Translations under genes and position numbers: made by a program
Shown: one piece after another, positions 54,094 to 64,000 of the stretch
How positions within the stretch are numbered: position 1 is the first letter of the stretch
Layout of the letters: the number at the start of each line of letters is the position of its first letter
The notes under the pieces: model-generated
What the model saw: the letters and a program-made list of their open reading frames with translations, nothing else
The model's database searches: none
Told to the model about the DNA's origin: nothing
DNA from: Plantago ovata
Taxonomy: Eukaryota; Streptophyta; Magnoliopsida; Lamiales; Plantaginaceae
Reading direction: 5' to 3'
Length of the DNA: 64,000 nucleotides
NCBI GenBank assembly: GCA_028274465.1
Contig: CM051457.1
Coordinates: 52,174,362 to 52,238,361 of the forward strand

Positions 54094-55027
54094 CTATACT
54101 CAATTCGAATATATTTTATAGGCAACTAAGAATCATATGAAGGAATTTGCAGCAAGATTGAATCACAATCTCATGTAAGCATAAACATAACCCATAGCAT
54201 GCATATTCTACATTCTACCACCAACACAAAGGATTTAGATACTCATATTCATCAACATAGACATCAAATCATATGAATTGTAAATAGAATACATCAAATC
54301 AAACTACTAGACAAGAGATAATGATACAATGTTACCACCAAGTTGTCACTAATCGGTGGGTATTGATGAAAACCTCTTCGTAGATGAAACAATGGATGAA
54401 ATCCTATGCCAAAACCTTTAATCCAATCTAAAATACAATGTAATCTCAGTTTTCTCTGAGTTTTGGGGCTTAGGAGCTCTCCAAAACGAAGCTAGTGTTC
54501 CAAAGTATCCAAAAAGTAACAGAAGATCAGATCTAAGAAGGAAAATCCGAAAACGTAACCGCTGCCAAGCGGACCGCTTGGAGAGGCCAAGCGGAGCGCT
54601 TGGAAAGCGAAGCGCTTTGGCCCTCCAAGCGCTTCGCTTGGCTGCTGTGCCAAAGCTTCTGGAAAATGAAGCGGAGCGCTTCACTATTCCAGGCGCTTAG
54701 CTTGGCTCCTGGGAAGATTTTTGTCTTCAAACTCAATCTTTTTGCCCTCGTACGGCCCTCGGGTGCCTTGGACTCATCCTTCTCAATGCTTATTGATGCT
54801 CAAACACTCACGAACAAGCCGTGGAGATCAAGGAACTTCAACGGGGCCATTTTCTATCAAAAAATCTCGTTTTTAGCTCCAAAACTGCCATTTCGTACCT
54901 AAGTGCCTGAAAATGCAGAAAACAATAAACGTGACACTATTCTACAAAACTAACCAAAAAACAAGGCTAAAAGATAGCAAAAGAAGGTAAAAAAGACAAG
55001 ATGAACGCGTCAAAAATACGTTCATCA
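54094..55027 (-). repeat. 5' LTR of element C, second part
   Basis: Begins with the duplicated CTATA, continues the LTR to ACGTTCATCA. The palindrome cluster is at 54561-54712. The right flank CCAAT (55028-55032) is the target duplication of C. Confidence 0.95.
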
Positions 55028-55841
55028 CCAATCCCTACACCACACACTGAGTTGACTACTGCAACTTATGATTGCTTTTATGAAGCGTGAGTGGAAAATG
55101 CCAAGTTTGTGACACAAGTGTTGCTGAATGCTATGTCTGAGAACTGGTGGTTAGACCATGTCTCAACAAAGAATCATATGAGATTATTAGATATCTCTCT
55201 TCGTTTTTGGATGCTCCAAAAATCTTCTAAGGGTAATCAAGATTATGCTAATCCAAAGAATCCATTCAGAAGAATTATTGCCCGAACAAGCCAAGTCGTT
55301 GATTGATTTTCTATATCAACTTGATGGATATGGATTGGAGCTAGAAGCTAAGGCTTCAATTATCTTGATTGTGGAAAAGCTACTGGAATCAATCCAGAAG
55401 CCCGAAGTCGGGCCAGTGCACTCACCGGTTGTGCGCGATTCACTCACGGTCAATAGAAGATCAAAAAGGTCTGTGAAGTCCAAATGTACTCGTGAAATCG
55501 TGAAGCATTTGAAGAAGGTCCAGATGGAGTCTTGCCTTCATTGCACACAAATAGGGCATTGGAAGAAAGACTGCCCGAAGTTGAAGGCAGAGGGAGCTAT
55601 GAAGCCGCCGGCATCTAGCTCAGGTATGTTTGTTGTTGAAATAAACATGACTACTTTTGACTCAAATAGTTGGGTATTAGATACAACTTGTGGCTCACAC
55701 ATTTGTAATAATGTGCCGGGGCTAACTGAAGACAGGCTAGTCAAGCAAGGGGAAATCAATCTACGCGTTGGGAACGGCAATGTTGTCATCGCCAAGCGTG
55801 TTGGAAGATACAAGATAGATTTTCCCGCTGGACAATGTTGA
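55028..55841 (+). pseudogene. Element E gag C-terminal part and protease
   Basis: Resumes the gag frame interrupted by C. A TGA at about 55088 (probably a former TGG in EA-W-VENAKF) breaks it. Later there is a knuckle CLHCTQIGHWKKDC (C-x2-C-x4-H-x4-C), then the protease WVLDTTCGSHICNN, where copia usually has DTGCGSH or DSG, so the conserved Gly is Thr. The frame meets TGA at 55839-55841 and then continues open, so the stop is an isolated mutation. Confidence 0.85.
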
Positions 55842-57257
55842 GAACTTGATAATGTTTATTATGTTTCTTCTATTGTCCGCAATATTATTTCCATTCCATT
55901 GTTAGACAATTTGGGTTTTTCCTTTCGTTTTGCTAATAATACTTGTTATTTTTCGCACAACGATTTGTTTTATGGAAAGGCGCGTTTGATGAATGGTTTA
56001 TATATTTTGCAAAGTAGTCAAGTTATAAATAAAATCGAAAACAAAACAACCATCTTCAAGTAGGAAGAATAATCCATCTTACCTATGGCATTGTAGACTT
56101 GGTCATATCAATGAAACACGGATTCAAAGACTAAGGAAGTTGGAGTACTTAGAACCATTTGATTTTGAATCATATGGAACGTGTGAATGCTGTGTTAAGG
56201 GCAAGATGACGAACAAACCCTTTGTAGGAAAAGGTGTTCGAGCCACTCGCTGCTTAGAGCTCATACATAGTGATGTATGTGGACCCTTTAAAATCCAAGC
56301 GCGTGGCGGTTATTCTTACTTCGTCACCTTTACATATGATTTCTCAAGATACGGATATATTTATTTGATGAAGCATAAATCCGAAACATTCGAGAAATTC
56401 AAGGAGTTTAGGAATGAAGTCGAAAAGGAATTAAACTTAAGCAATGTAAAACTTCACTCCGATCGAGGAGGCGAATACTTAAGTCAAGAATTCATCGACT
56501 ACTTGAAGGAAAACGAAATTCAATCGCAGTGGACTACTCCTGGAACGCCCCAGCTGAATGGCGTATCTGGGAGGAGAAATCGAACCTTGTTAGACATGGT
56601 TAGATCAATGATTGCATTCTCAATTCTTCCAAAATATCTGTGGGGATATGCGCTACAAACTGCAATCCATATTCTGAATAGTGTACCATCTAAATCAGTT
56701 GAGAAAACTCCATTTGAATTGTGGAAAGGCAGAAGCCTAATTTTGACTATCTTCGTGTGTGTGGTTGTCCCGAAATAGTCAAAAGAATGCTCACTGGTAA
56801 GTTAGATGAGAAAGGTGTCAAGGTCTATTTCATAGGTTACCCTCATGAGACGAGAGGTTATGAATTCTATCATACTGAAGATCATAAAGTGATCGTATCT
56901 AGAAACGTTAAGTTTCTAGAAGAAGAATACCTTCAAGAGGAAAGACTTGATGACATGGTAGAACTTGAAGAAATTCAAGATGATGACACTAATGAACATG
57001 AGCCTATTTTTATGGACTCAAGTTTAGTGGGAGTTTTTGAAGCTAATGATGGCAATGAAATGACACTTGCTAGGCATGTCATAGCCAGTGGGAGGCTTGT
57101 GATCCGAACCACAGTTCAGACCACTCCGACGGAACCAACTGTCGATCAACCTCTGCAACAAGAAGCACAAGCACAGCCTCCCACAAGGGGGAAAAGGCGC
57201 CGAGCGCCTCCAGCTGTGCCTATACCCACTGATAATGTTCGTGTTACACGAAGTTAG
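55842..57257 (+). pseudogene. Element E integrase
   Basis: The HHCC region LWHCRLGHINETR ... CECCVKGKM (56090-56205) is followed by the rve core: ELIHSDVCGPF (first Asp), KLHSDRGGEYLS (second Asp) and TPQLNGVSGRRNRTLLDM, where copia integrases normally have AERRN, so the catalytic Glu is Gly. A frameshift near 56750 separates the C-terminal part (FDYLRVCGCPE, KVYFIGYPHETRGYEFY). The linker to RT follows. Confidence 0.88.
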
Positions 57258-58957
57258 AAAAGAAAAGAACCAGAGACCCCAACTGAGACTGAGGTCGAGC
57301 TCCGTAGGTCAAGGAGGAATCTGAAACTTCCTATGATGGAAGACACCAGTGAACTTGATGTTGGATTGTCTGAAAAGGAAGACCCTATGACTTACGCTGA
57401 GGCAATGAATGACATTGACTCAGAGAGATGGCAAGAAGCCATGGAATTGGAAATAGACTCCATGTACCAGAATCAAGTTTGGAACTTGGTTGCTTTCCCC
57501 AAGGCGTTAAGCCAATTAGATGCAAATGGTTCTTTAAGAGAAAGACCGATGCTGAAGGCAAGGTAGAAACGCACAAGGCAAGACTTGTTCTTAAGGGTTA
57601 TACCCAAAGGTATGGCATCGATTACGATGAAACCTTTTCTCCAGTGGCGAAGCTGAAGTCTATTTCCAATTCTGCTTCCAATAGCTTCATATTATGAGTA
57701 TGAATCTGGCAGATGGATGTCACGACTGCTTTCCTCAATGGCAATCTTGAGGAAGAAGTCTATATGGAACAACCATAAGGTTTTAAAAGTAAAACCAAAC
57801 CATCTGCTGTTTGCAAACTACAGAGATCCATTTATGGATTGAAGCAAGCCGCAAGGAGCTGGAATATCCGTTTTGATGAAGCCGTAAAATTGTTTGACTT
57901 CATCAGAAGTGCGGAAGATCCGTGTGTCTTTAGTAGACACAGCGACACTGGGGTAGTTTTCATGATTATCTATGTTAATGACATTTTGATCATGGGAAAC
58001 AATGTCTCTATGTTAGAAAAGACAAAAGTTTGGTTATCGAGTTCTTTTTCCATGAAGGACTTGGGTGAAGCTAATTACATCCTTGGTATTAAGATCTATA
58101 GAGATAGATCGCAAAGGATGTTAGGATTGACACAATCCACCTATATGGACAAAGTGCTTAAGCGATTCACGATGGATGGTTCTAATAGAGGTTTTCTCCC
58201 AGCTAGACACGATGGTGTCGCTGTCAGTTAAGGATGCTCCTGAAACTGAGGAAGAGAGAAAGACCATGAGCCGAATACCCTATGCCTCCACGGTAGGATC
58301 CATCATGTATGCAATGAATTGCACAAGGCCAGATGTGGCGTATGCACTTAGTGTCACTTGTCGACACCAACACAATCCAGGTATGCCTCACAGGACAGTT
58401 GTAAAGAACATACTCAAGTACCTACGAAGGACAAAAGATATGTTCTTGGTGTTTGGAGGAAAACCAGAATTGAGAATGACTGGTTATGTCGATGCCGGCT
58501 TCGAATCAGATCCTGATGACTTCAAGTCACAAACAGGATATGTATTTACACTCAACGCAGGAGCTGTCTGCTGGAAGAGTTCAAAGCAAGCCGCGATTGT
58601 TGACTCAGCCACAGAAGCCGAGTACATTGCTGCGTCAGAAGCATCGAAAGAAGCTATCTAGATTTCAGAGTTCTTGAAGGAATTGAGGGTTGTTCCTGCT
58701 CCTAGCCCAATAACCATTTATTGTGACAATACGGGCGCCGTCGCGCAAGCCAAGGAGCCTAGATCTACAAACAAGAACAAAAATGTACTTAGAAAATATC
58801 ACGTTATTCGTGAAATTATTGATAGAGGATAAGTTAGTATAGAACGTGTCTCTACCACGGACAACGTGGCAGATCCTTTCACCAAAGTCTTACACGTGGA
58901 GGTTCATTGACACTATGCTAATTTAGGGATTAAGCATAAAGGTGGATGGCTCTAGTC
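57258..58957 (+). pseudogene. Element E reverse transcriptase and RNase H
   Basis: Several frames carry the [62 protein letters not shown], and IYVNDILIMG, where YVDD has become YVND (GAT to AAT). RNase H shows TGYVDAGFESD, STEAEYIA-type SATEAEYIAAS, IYCDNTGAVAQAKEP and VADPFTK. Stops and frameshifts lie at about 57244, 57566, 57697, 58231 and 58661. It cannot produce an active enzyme. Confidence 0.9.
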
Positions 58958-58969
58958 CAAGTGGGAGAT
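58955..58969 (+). other. Polypurine tract of element E
   Basis: AAGTGGGAGAT directly before the LTR start TGATAGTATG, the classic copia plus-strand primer. Confidence 0.9.
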
Positions 58970-60338
58970 TGATAGTATGTATGTCCTAGAGACAACCTTT
59001 ATTAAGGGCAAATGTACTATTACACAGTCAACGTAATATATTATATGTTTGTTTATCCATGTTTATGTTTACATAACGTATTTATATATTACATCAGGCA
59101 TACAACATGTCATATCTTTATCTGGTTGTTCTGTATAGATATCAAATGTCCACCCCTGTGGATAGATGACTGATCACATAACTAGTGGGAACTATGTGAA
59201 TTATCGTCTATCCCAAACTCTCCCTAGTCGAAGCTCATCTTAGATGTAGGGGTCTGAATGAGGCAATGGAGACTAGTATGCGTGGAGGTTATACTTGTTG
59301 GAGCAAGTGTGTGTCGACCCCACGACCACGGAATGGATCGTTAGACGAATCCATGATGTTCCCAAAACTGCGCATAGTTGTTTGAGGACGATTCCGAACA
59401 ATGGAAGAACCCACCGGATACTCCCATCGATGTGTATTCTACACTGAAGTGTCTATGGGAACCGGAATTGTCGAAGTGATGCCATTCATCCTTAGACTCA
59501 CCGGGACTTTATCATCACATTTGTTGCCCCATGTCTTTGGGAGGGGATCCAACGCACGCTTTGAATAAGCAGCGTGATACGGCCCTTTCTGGGATCATGG
59601 CCATATTACAAATGTGGATGATAAGTGTTCTTGTTAGGATTCATCTCTCCTCTGTCGCATTGGAGAGAACTACTCAAGTCGTTCATAGTTGTGTTGGTCA
59701 AACCGCTGGCCAGCGTATGAATATATTTATGAATGGTCATAAGATATATCGCATTAACCAAGCATCTCACTGAAGGCACCATGAGTGTATTATTGGGAAA
59801 GACACATCATCGATCCTAGATGCATTCAAGTCAGTCATATGAAAGGACCTTACCATTGTCGCATTGAGTGCAACAGGCTTCTACAACGAAAGGGTAGCTT
59901 TGAGAAACCTCTCAAACGTCCTCATGTATTAATATTGCAAATGGGAGCGTCTAGGAATCCCATGATGCCTAGTGATGTCACTAGCTTAATGCACTGAGAC
60001 CCTATGGGTCACCCTATGTGGTGATTCAGCTTATCAGCATGACCATAAAGATGAGATTATAATTAATCGACATTAATTATATTTATATGTGGCACAATTA
60101 ATATCTTGGAAATATTAATTGAATTAATTGTATTTTATGAAAATACAATTAAAGATTATATTTTAGAAATATGTTGGAATTAAAAGGATATATTAATTAA
60201 TGATTAATATATGCACATGGGCAAAATCTAATAGAGTTAGAATTGCATTAGACTTGCATGTGGATCCCAAAAGTGGGACCCACATACTCCCTCCGTAGGT
60301 GCGGCTGAATGGGTGAAGGAGGAAGGACTTCTCCTCTA
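58970..60338 (+). repeat. 3' LTR of element E, truncated by a Helitron-like insertion
   Basis: Matches the 5' LTR from TGATAGTATG and keeps the 760 bp lost there. Sequence equivalent to the last 600 bp of the 5' LTR (from about 34240) is absent before the window end. ORFs in 59531-59997 are inside the LTR and have no family resemblance. Confidence 0.88.
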
Positions 60339-60490
60339 TCTATATAATATATAAAAGCAGAGTTCACATTCTAAAAGTATCAACCAATCAGAATGTTCAA
60401 TTCAAGTTTATGCTGCCGTGTCATTTTCTCATTTAATTGGAATAAAAATTCACTTAGAAAACATTGACTAATAATAGAATAAAATTAAAA

Positions 60491-60692
60491 TTCAACTAAG
60501 CATATGGCAAAAAATAATTAATCTAAATCAAAATATAATCTACTAAGCGTATTCCTGAAAATAAACGTGGTGAAAATACAATCTCCCCAAATTCAACTAA
60601 GGATATGCCAAAAAATAATTAATCTAAATAAAAATACTACTAAGCGTATTCTTGAAAATAAACGAAGTAAAAATATAATCTCCCCAAATTCA
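60491..60692. repeat. Tandem duplication of about 101 bp
   Basis: Two units start TTCAACTAAG at 60491 and 60592, both with AAAAATAATTAATCTAAAT and CTAAGCGTATTC, ending TCTCCCCAAATTCAA. Confidence 0.88.
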
Positions 60693-61862
60693 ATGTTAAT
60701 TAGAATTTCTATCTTATAATCAAAATTTTGATTCCTCTGCCGACCATTTCATATATACATTAAAGAATAAAAAATGACTGAAAAAGAAGGTATAATATTT
60801 TAATTACTTTGTATTTATGTCACTGCTCATGGAGTTATTCAACAATATTTTAGAATAATAGATATATTTGACATGTGTATTACACAATAAATTATAATAA
60901 CACTCATATTTGGTGATACGATTTTGAAAAATGTCTATCAATGAAAATGTAAGAAAATATCATTATGTATTTTATTTGATATTTATTTAGCCTTTATATA
61001 AGTAAGTTAAAATAAAAGATATGTTTGATATGTATATTCCGAAATAAATTAGAATTACAATAACATTCGATTCAATGATGCATAGTACTACCATATAAAC
61101 TTTTTATCAATAAAAATTATTTTAGAAAATAGTTATTTATTTATTATTTAATACTACCACCGTCACTGTATAAGTTTATCATTTGTTTTGTATGGGGTAA
61201 AACTCATTTCATGTACTCCGGAGTGCCCCCTGCCCAATTTAGGTACTCCAGAGTGCGCTCTGTTCAATTTAGATACTTTCTAATTCAACAGAAAAAATGT
61301 AAACAGTACAAGCGTGTGACACCCACTAACCTGTCGGGCCAAAATTCTCAAGACAATAGGAAAAATTGTCATGTCTTATATTAATGCATTAAAATCCCAG
61401 TTTGGTACTTCAAAGTACCAAAAGTGCACATACCACCCGCCCATTTTTCATTTTTTCTTTGCATTTTTTTATTCTTATTTTATTCACTATTTTCTATATG
61501 TTGGATGTGTGATTATCATGCTTGAATTATTTAATTTTTTGTCGTTAAATTGAAAAAGTATCAAAATTGGCAACGTGTTACAATAAAGTACATAAATTGG
61601 ACACGGACACTCTCTAGAGTCCCAGAAATAGATTTTATTCGAATATTATGAGTGAAAGTATGACATGTTGATTATTGATTGGAAGAGAGAAAGTTAGAAA
61701 TAAAGAGAGAAAGAGGAAACCTAAAGAGAGGGAAAATGAGAGGAAAAAAACGAGAGGTCTCTCAAAATGTGAACAGTATTCGGGGCCTCTATAATTGAAA
61801 CCCAAATGTAAGGTCAATTATAGACGTCGAGAGGCCTATATAGTCCAAATCCAAATATGTTG

Positions 61863-62636
61863 TAGGAGTTTTATTGAATGACTATTAACTCCAATATTTG
61901 AACGTTTGAGAAAAATAGAGTGAATGTGATATAGGGTCTATGGCAAGTTCATGGTCACGTGGCAAATGAAAGACATTCATGTGGATGACATTATACTCAG
62001 TCTTAATTATGCCGAAATAATTTATAATAGTGGATGGGTTTGTGTTCCATAATAATTAAAATAATAATTGCATTTGATGGGACTACATGTAGGCTATCTA
62101 TCCATAATAAGTGTATACCGGCTTTATCCTATTTTGAAATTCAAGAGATTAAGGGTTTTGCTGAATGAGAATTGAAGTCCAATATTTGAACGCATTTGAG
62201 AAAAATAGGATATGAGATCTATGGCAAGTTCTTGATCACGGGGCAATTGAAAGACATTCATGTGGATGTCATTATACTGAGTCTTGAAAACAATGGATGT
62301 GTTCGATTGGTGTACTCATGTGATAATTTACAATAACAATCACAATAGATGGTGCTACCCTATAGGCTATCTATCTATAATAATTGTATTCTTGATTATC
62401 CTATTTTGATGTCCAACATATTAGGGGTTTTGTTGAATGACTATTGAACTCCAATATTGGAACACATTCAATTTGAGGAAAATAGAGCAAAGGTGATATA
62501 GGATCCATGACAAGTTCATGGTCACGGGAAAATGAAAGACATTCATATGGATGACATTATACTCAGTCTTAATTATGCCGAAATAATTTATAATAGTGGA
62601 TGGGTTTGATTGTGTTCCATAATAATTAAAATAAGG
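61863..62636. repeat. Tandem repeats of about 270-290 bp, nearly three copies
   Basis: Units begin near 61863, 62151 and 62422 with TAGGRGTTTTRTTGAATG-like sequence and share GAAAGACATTCATRTGGATG, ATTATACTCAGTCTT and AGGCTATCTATC. The first and third are closer to each other than to the second. Confidence 0.85.
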
Positions 62637-63451
62637 GTCCATAACTTTTTAGTACCTTCTTAGCGCTTCTTGATGAAACCGAATTTGTCAGACTCAATTA
62701 ATCAAATAAATTTATTTTTAGCCAAAGGCAAATCACAACTACAACGAAAACCGTAATGTAGGAGTAAAATAACATCGAGTGTCGATCTCTAAGGACTATA
62801 ACTAGCTTTATCTAATTTAACTTAAACTATAAACTCAACAAACGACTTAGCACAAATTTCCTTATCAATAATAATGGAAGTTAGTGATAGTATGGTCATT
62901 CAAAGCATCAGGTTAATAATCATGCATGAAGTACTTGATCGTTTGCATAGAGATCTAAGATCATGAATTGTCCAATGTGTTCCGTTCAATTCAACACTAC
63001 GAAGATAGAGGGCTTAGATAGATCAAAGAAATAAAGCAATAAGATAAGTCTGAATCGCGTTACAGCCAATCATGCATAATTAAGAACCCTAGCTAAGAAA
63101 TCACATACTATCACCAACGATAATTTAGCTACTTAGATAAATTGCAATCAACAGAAATCAAAGCAAGATTGAATGAAAACATGTTGAAAGAAATAAATAA
63201 AAGTAGAAAAATCGTGAGATACAATGTTACCGACGAAGGTTGTCAATCTCCGTAGAATTGCTAGCTCACAAGCAAGAATTGATAAACAACGAGGTCCAAT
63301 TGGTATGCTTAATCCTCCAAATTTATAAGAAAAAGAGTCTCATATGCTAAGAATTTCCAGAACAGGCTCTGGAGAATTCGTCTCTAAAACTAACGTGAAA
63401 AGGTATTCCAAACGTAGAGAATGGAGAAACTATATATAGGAGTTCGGAAAC

Positions 63452-63535
63452 TGGGGAGCGAATCGCCCCTGGTCCCAGGCGGACCGCTTGGCACCGGGCG
63501 AACCACCTGGCGTGCCGGGCGAACCGCCTGGGAGC
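63452..63535. repeat. GC palindrome cluster in the element F LTR
   Basis: GGGGAGCGAATCGCCCC, CCAGGCGGACCGCTTGG, GGGCGAACCACC and CCGGGCGAACCGCCTGG-type inverted repeats within 85 bp, next to the TATA box at 63431-63440 and upstream of it in sense. Confidence 0.85.
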
Positions 63536-63670
63536 TCCATGTTGGTGGAGACGCGTTTTTGGTCTTCTTTTCCTTTTCGGACATGGATTTTGCTTTCTAG
63601 TGACCTTTAAGCCTTGAATGGTTTGGCCTCAGTCGGCTGAGTATACAAGACTGGACTTGTGAAAAGACTA

Positions 63671-64000
63671 ATTATTGGGATCGTAATCCCCATAATAGTC
63701 CCTCCACATGTCAGACAGGAGATCATTGGACTTCTGTAGAGCCTCCTGTTGTTGACGGATGAGCTGTTGCTGCTCCCACATTATCTCCCTCTCATTACGG
63801 CGATGCTCCTCAACTATTTCCCAATCGCAGTTGCGTTGGGCAATGTGTCCATCATGATTATGTTGCAACCCTTGGACAGAAGTGGTCAAGGCTGCAACAC
63901 TAGCATCAACTCTACTGAAACGGTCATCGAAGTAGGCCCGAAAATCAGAGAAGTCAATACCTTTAGACCCATGTGGTGCTCGAGGCGGTGCATGCGGCGC
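63671..64000 (-). CDS. Element F ORF2, C-terminal part
   Basis: The minus strand is open from the window edge to the stop at 63668-63670. It reads a proline-rich piece, then GIDFSDFRAYFDDRFSRVD, then a Glu/Gln-rich coiled coil with WEIVEEHRRNEREIMWEQQQ and an acidic end. The piece matches the end of element C ORF2 (SFDFSEYNRILVDQFGNFQ), and shows that the family protein has a coiled-coil C-terminus beyond the point where C has TAG. The N-terminal part lies outside the window. Confidence 0.6.

Larger units (their letters stand above)
37195..55027 (-). mobile_element. Element C: gypsy TR-GAG-like non-autonomous retrotransposon
   Basis: LTRs of 1403 bp (left 37195-38597; right 45361-45834 plus 54099-55027 after removal of D), a perfect tRNA-Asp primer site (45340-45357), and target duplication CCAAT (37190-37194, 55028-55032). 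Without D the element is about 9.57 kb. It encodes gag-protease and a second ORF but no RT, RNase H or integrase. About 22 differences between LTRs (1.6%) by hand count indicate a recent insertion. Confidence 0.93.
60339..62670 (+). mobile_element. Possible Helitron (5' end) and AT-rich repeats
   Basis: The start TCTATATAATATATAAAAGCAGAGTT after an A at 60338 is typical of plant Helitron 5' termini and lies where the E LTR breaks off. No 3' hairpin with CTRR end was located, so the right border is unknown. No gene is visible. The interval is AT-rich with local repeats listed separately; 61190-61640 contains repeated TACTCCRGAGTGC motifs and otherwise nothing recognised. Confidence 0.45.
62671..64000 (-). 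mobile_element. Element F: gypsy element with LTR-to-ORF2 deletion, runs off right edge
   Basis: An LTR start TGATGAAACCGAAT (62671) and blocks shared with D and G LTRs are followed by TATATATAGG (63431) and GC palindromes (63452-63535). At about 63620 the LTR jumps to internal sequence GTTTGGCCTCAGTCGGCTGAG, which in D lies 3' of the second gene. So about 250 bp of LTR and the 3' non-coding region are deleted. Confidence 0.78.

Noticed and set aside
59531..59997. Two plus-strand ORFs right of element E pol
   Set aside because: They lie within the 3' LTR of E and share its sequence; no domain is visible.

Overview
This window is plant nuclear DNA, most likely eudicot pericentromeric or other TE-rich heterochromatin. 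Almost all of it is layered LTR retrotransposons with smaller DNA transposons, SINEs and tandem repeats. No intact host gene, rRNA, tRNA or CRISPR array was found. The plant assignment rests on Ty1/copia Sirevirus-type elements, Athila-like Ty3/gypsy elements primed by tRNA-Asp, a CACTA element, a TRIM and tRNA-derived SINEs. I cannot name the species.

Layout, left to right. Element A (1-13218, minus strand, Sirevirus-like copia) enters from the left edge. It shows an accessory (env-like) ORF, pol, gag, a tRNA-Met primer site and its 5' LTR. It is interrupted by a 100-N gap flanked by near-identical 3-kb copies, probably an assembly artefact. A has inserted into gypsy element G (13219-17341, minus). 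Next comes a degraded DNA-transposon-like region (17342-19110), a small broken coding fragment, and a 171-bp tandem array (19725-20410). Element B (20789 onward, minus) is a second Sirevirus-like copia; its 5' end lies beyond the window because later insertions stretched it over more than 43 kb. B carries a gypsy LTR fragment with a solo LTR inside it, a CACTA element (27953-29385), and copia element E (plus strand, 33612 to at least 60338).

E in turn holds a TRIM (36451-37004) and gypsy element C (37195-55027, minus). C holds gypsy element D (45835-54093, minus) inside its own 5' LTR. The C, D, TRIM and CACTA insertions have matching target-site duplications. My hand counts of LTR differences (E about 7%, C about 1.6%, D about 1.35%) agree with the nesting order. 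The right end has a truncated E 3' LTR, a Helitron-like 5' end, tandem repeats and gypsy fragment F.

C and D are the most interesting items. Both keep long open gag-protease ORFs but have no reverse transcriptase, RNase H or integrase, so they fit the TR-GAG class of non-autonomous elements. Both have a second gene module behind gag-protease with a homologous predicted 5'-UTR intron, and a conserved 3' non-coding region with repeated perfect hairpins followed by polypurine-tract-like motifs. Across C, D, F and G, and also in copia element E, there are clusters of short inverted repeats with a 3-nt centre (GCG-NNN-CGC in the gypsy elements). The arm sequence is specific to each element and the symmetry is kept. 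In several LTRs the cluster sits just upstream of the TATA box in the sense direction. In the Sirevirus copies a different system is seen: a TTGCTGA motif repeated throughout and an array of hairpins with a conserved 7-nt loop after pol.
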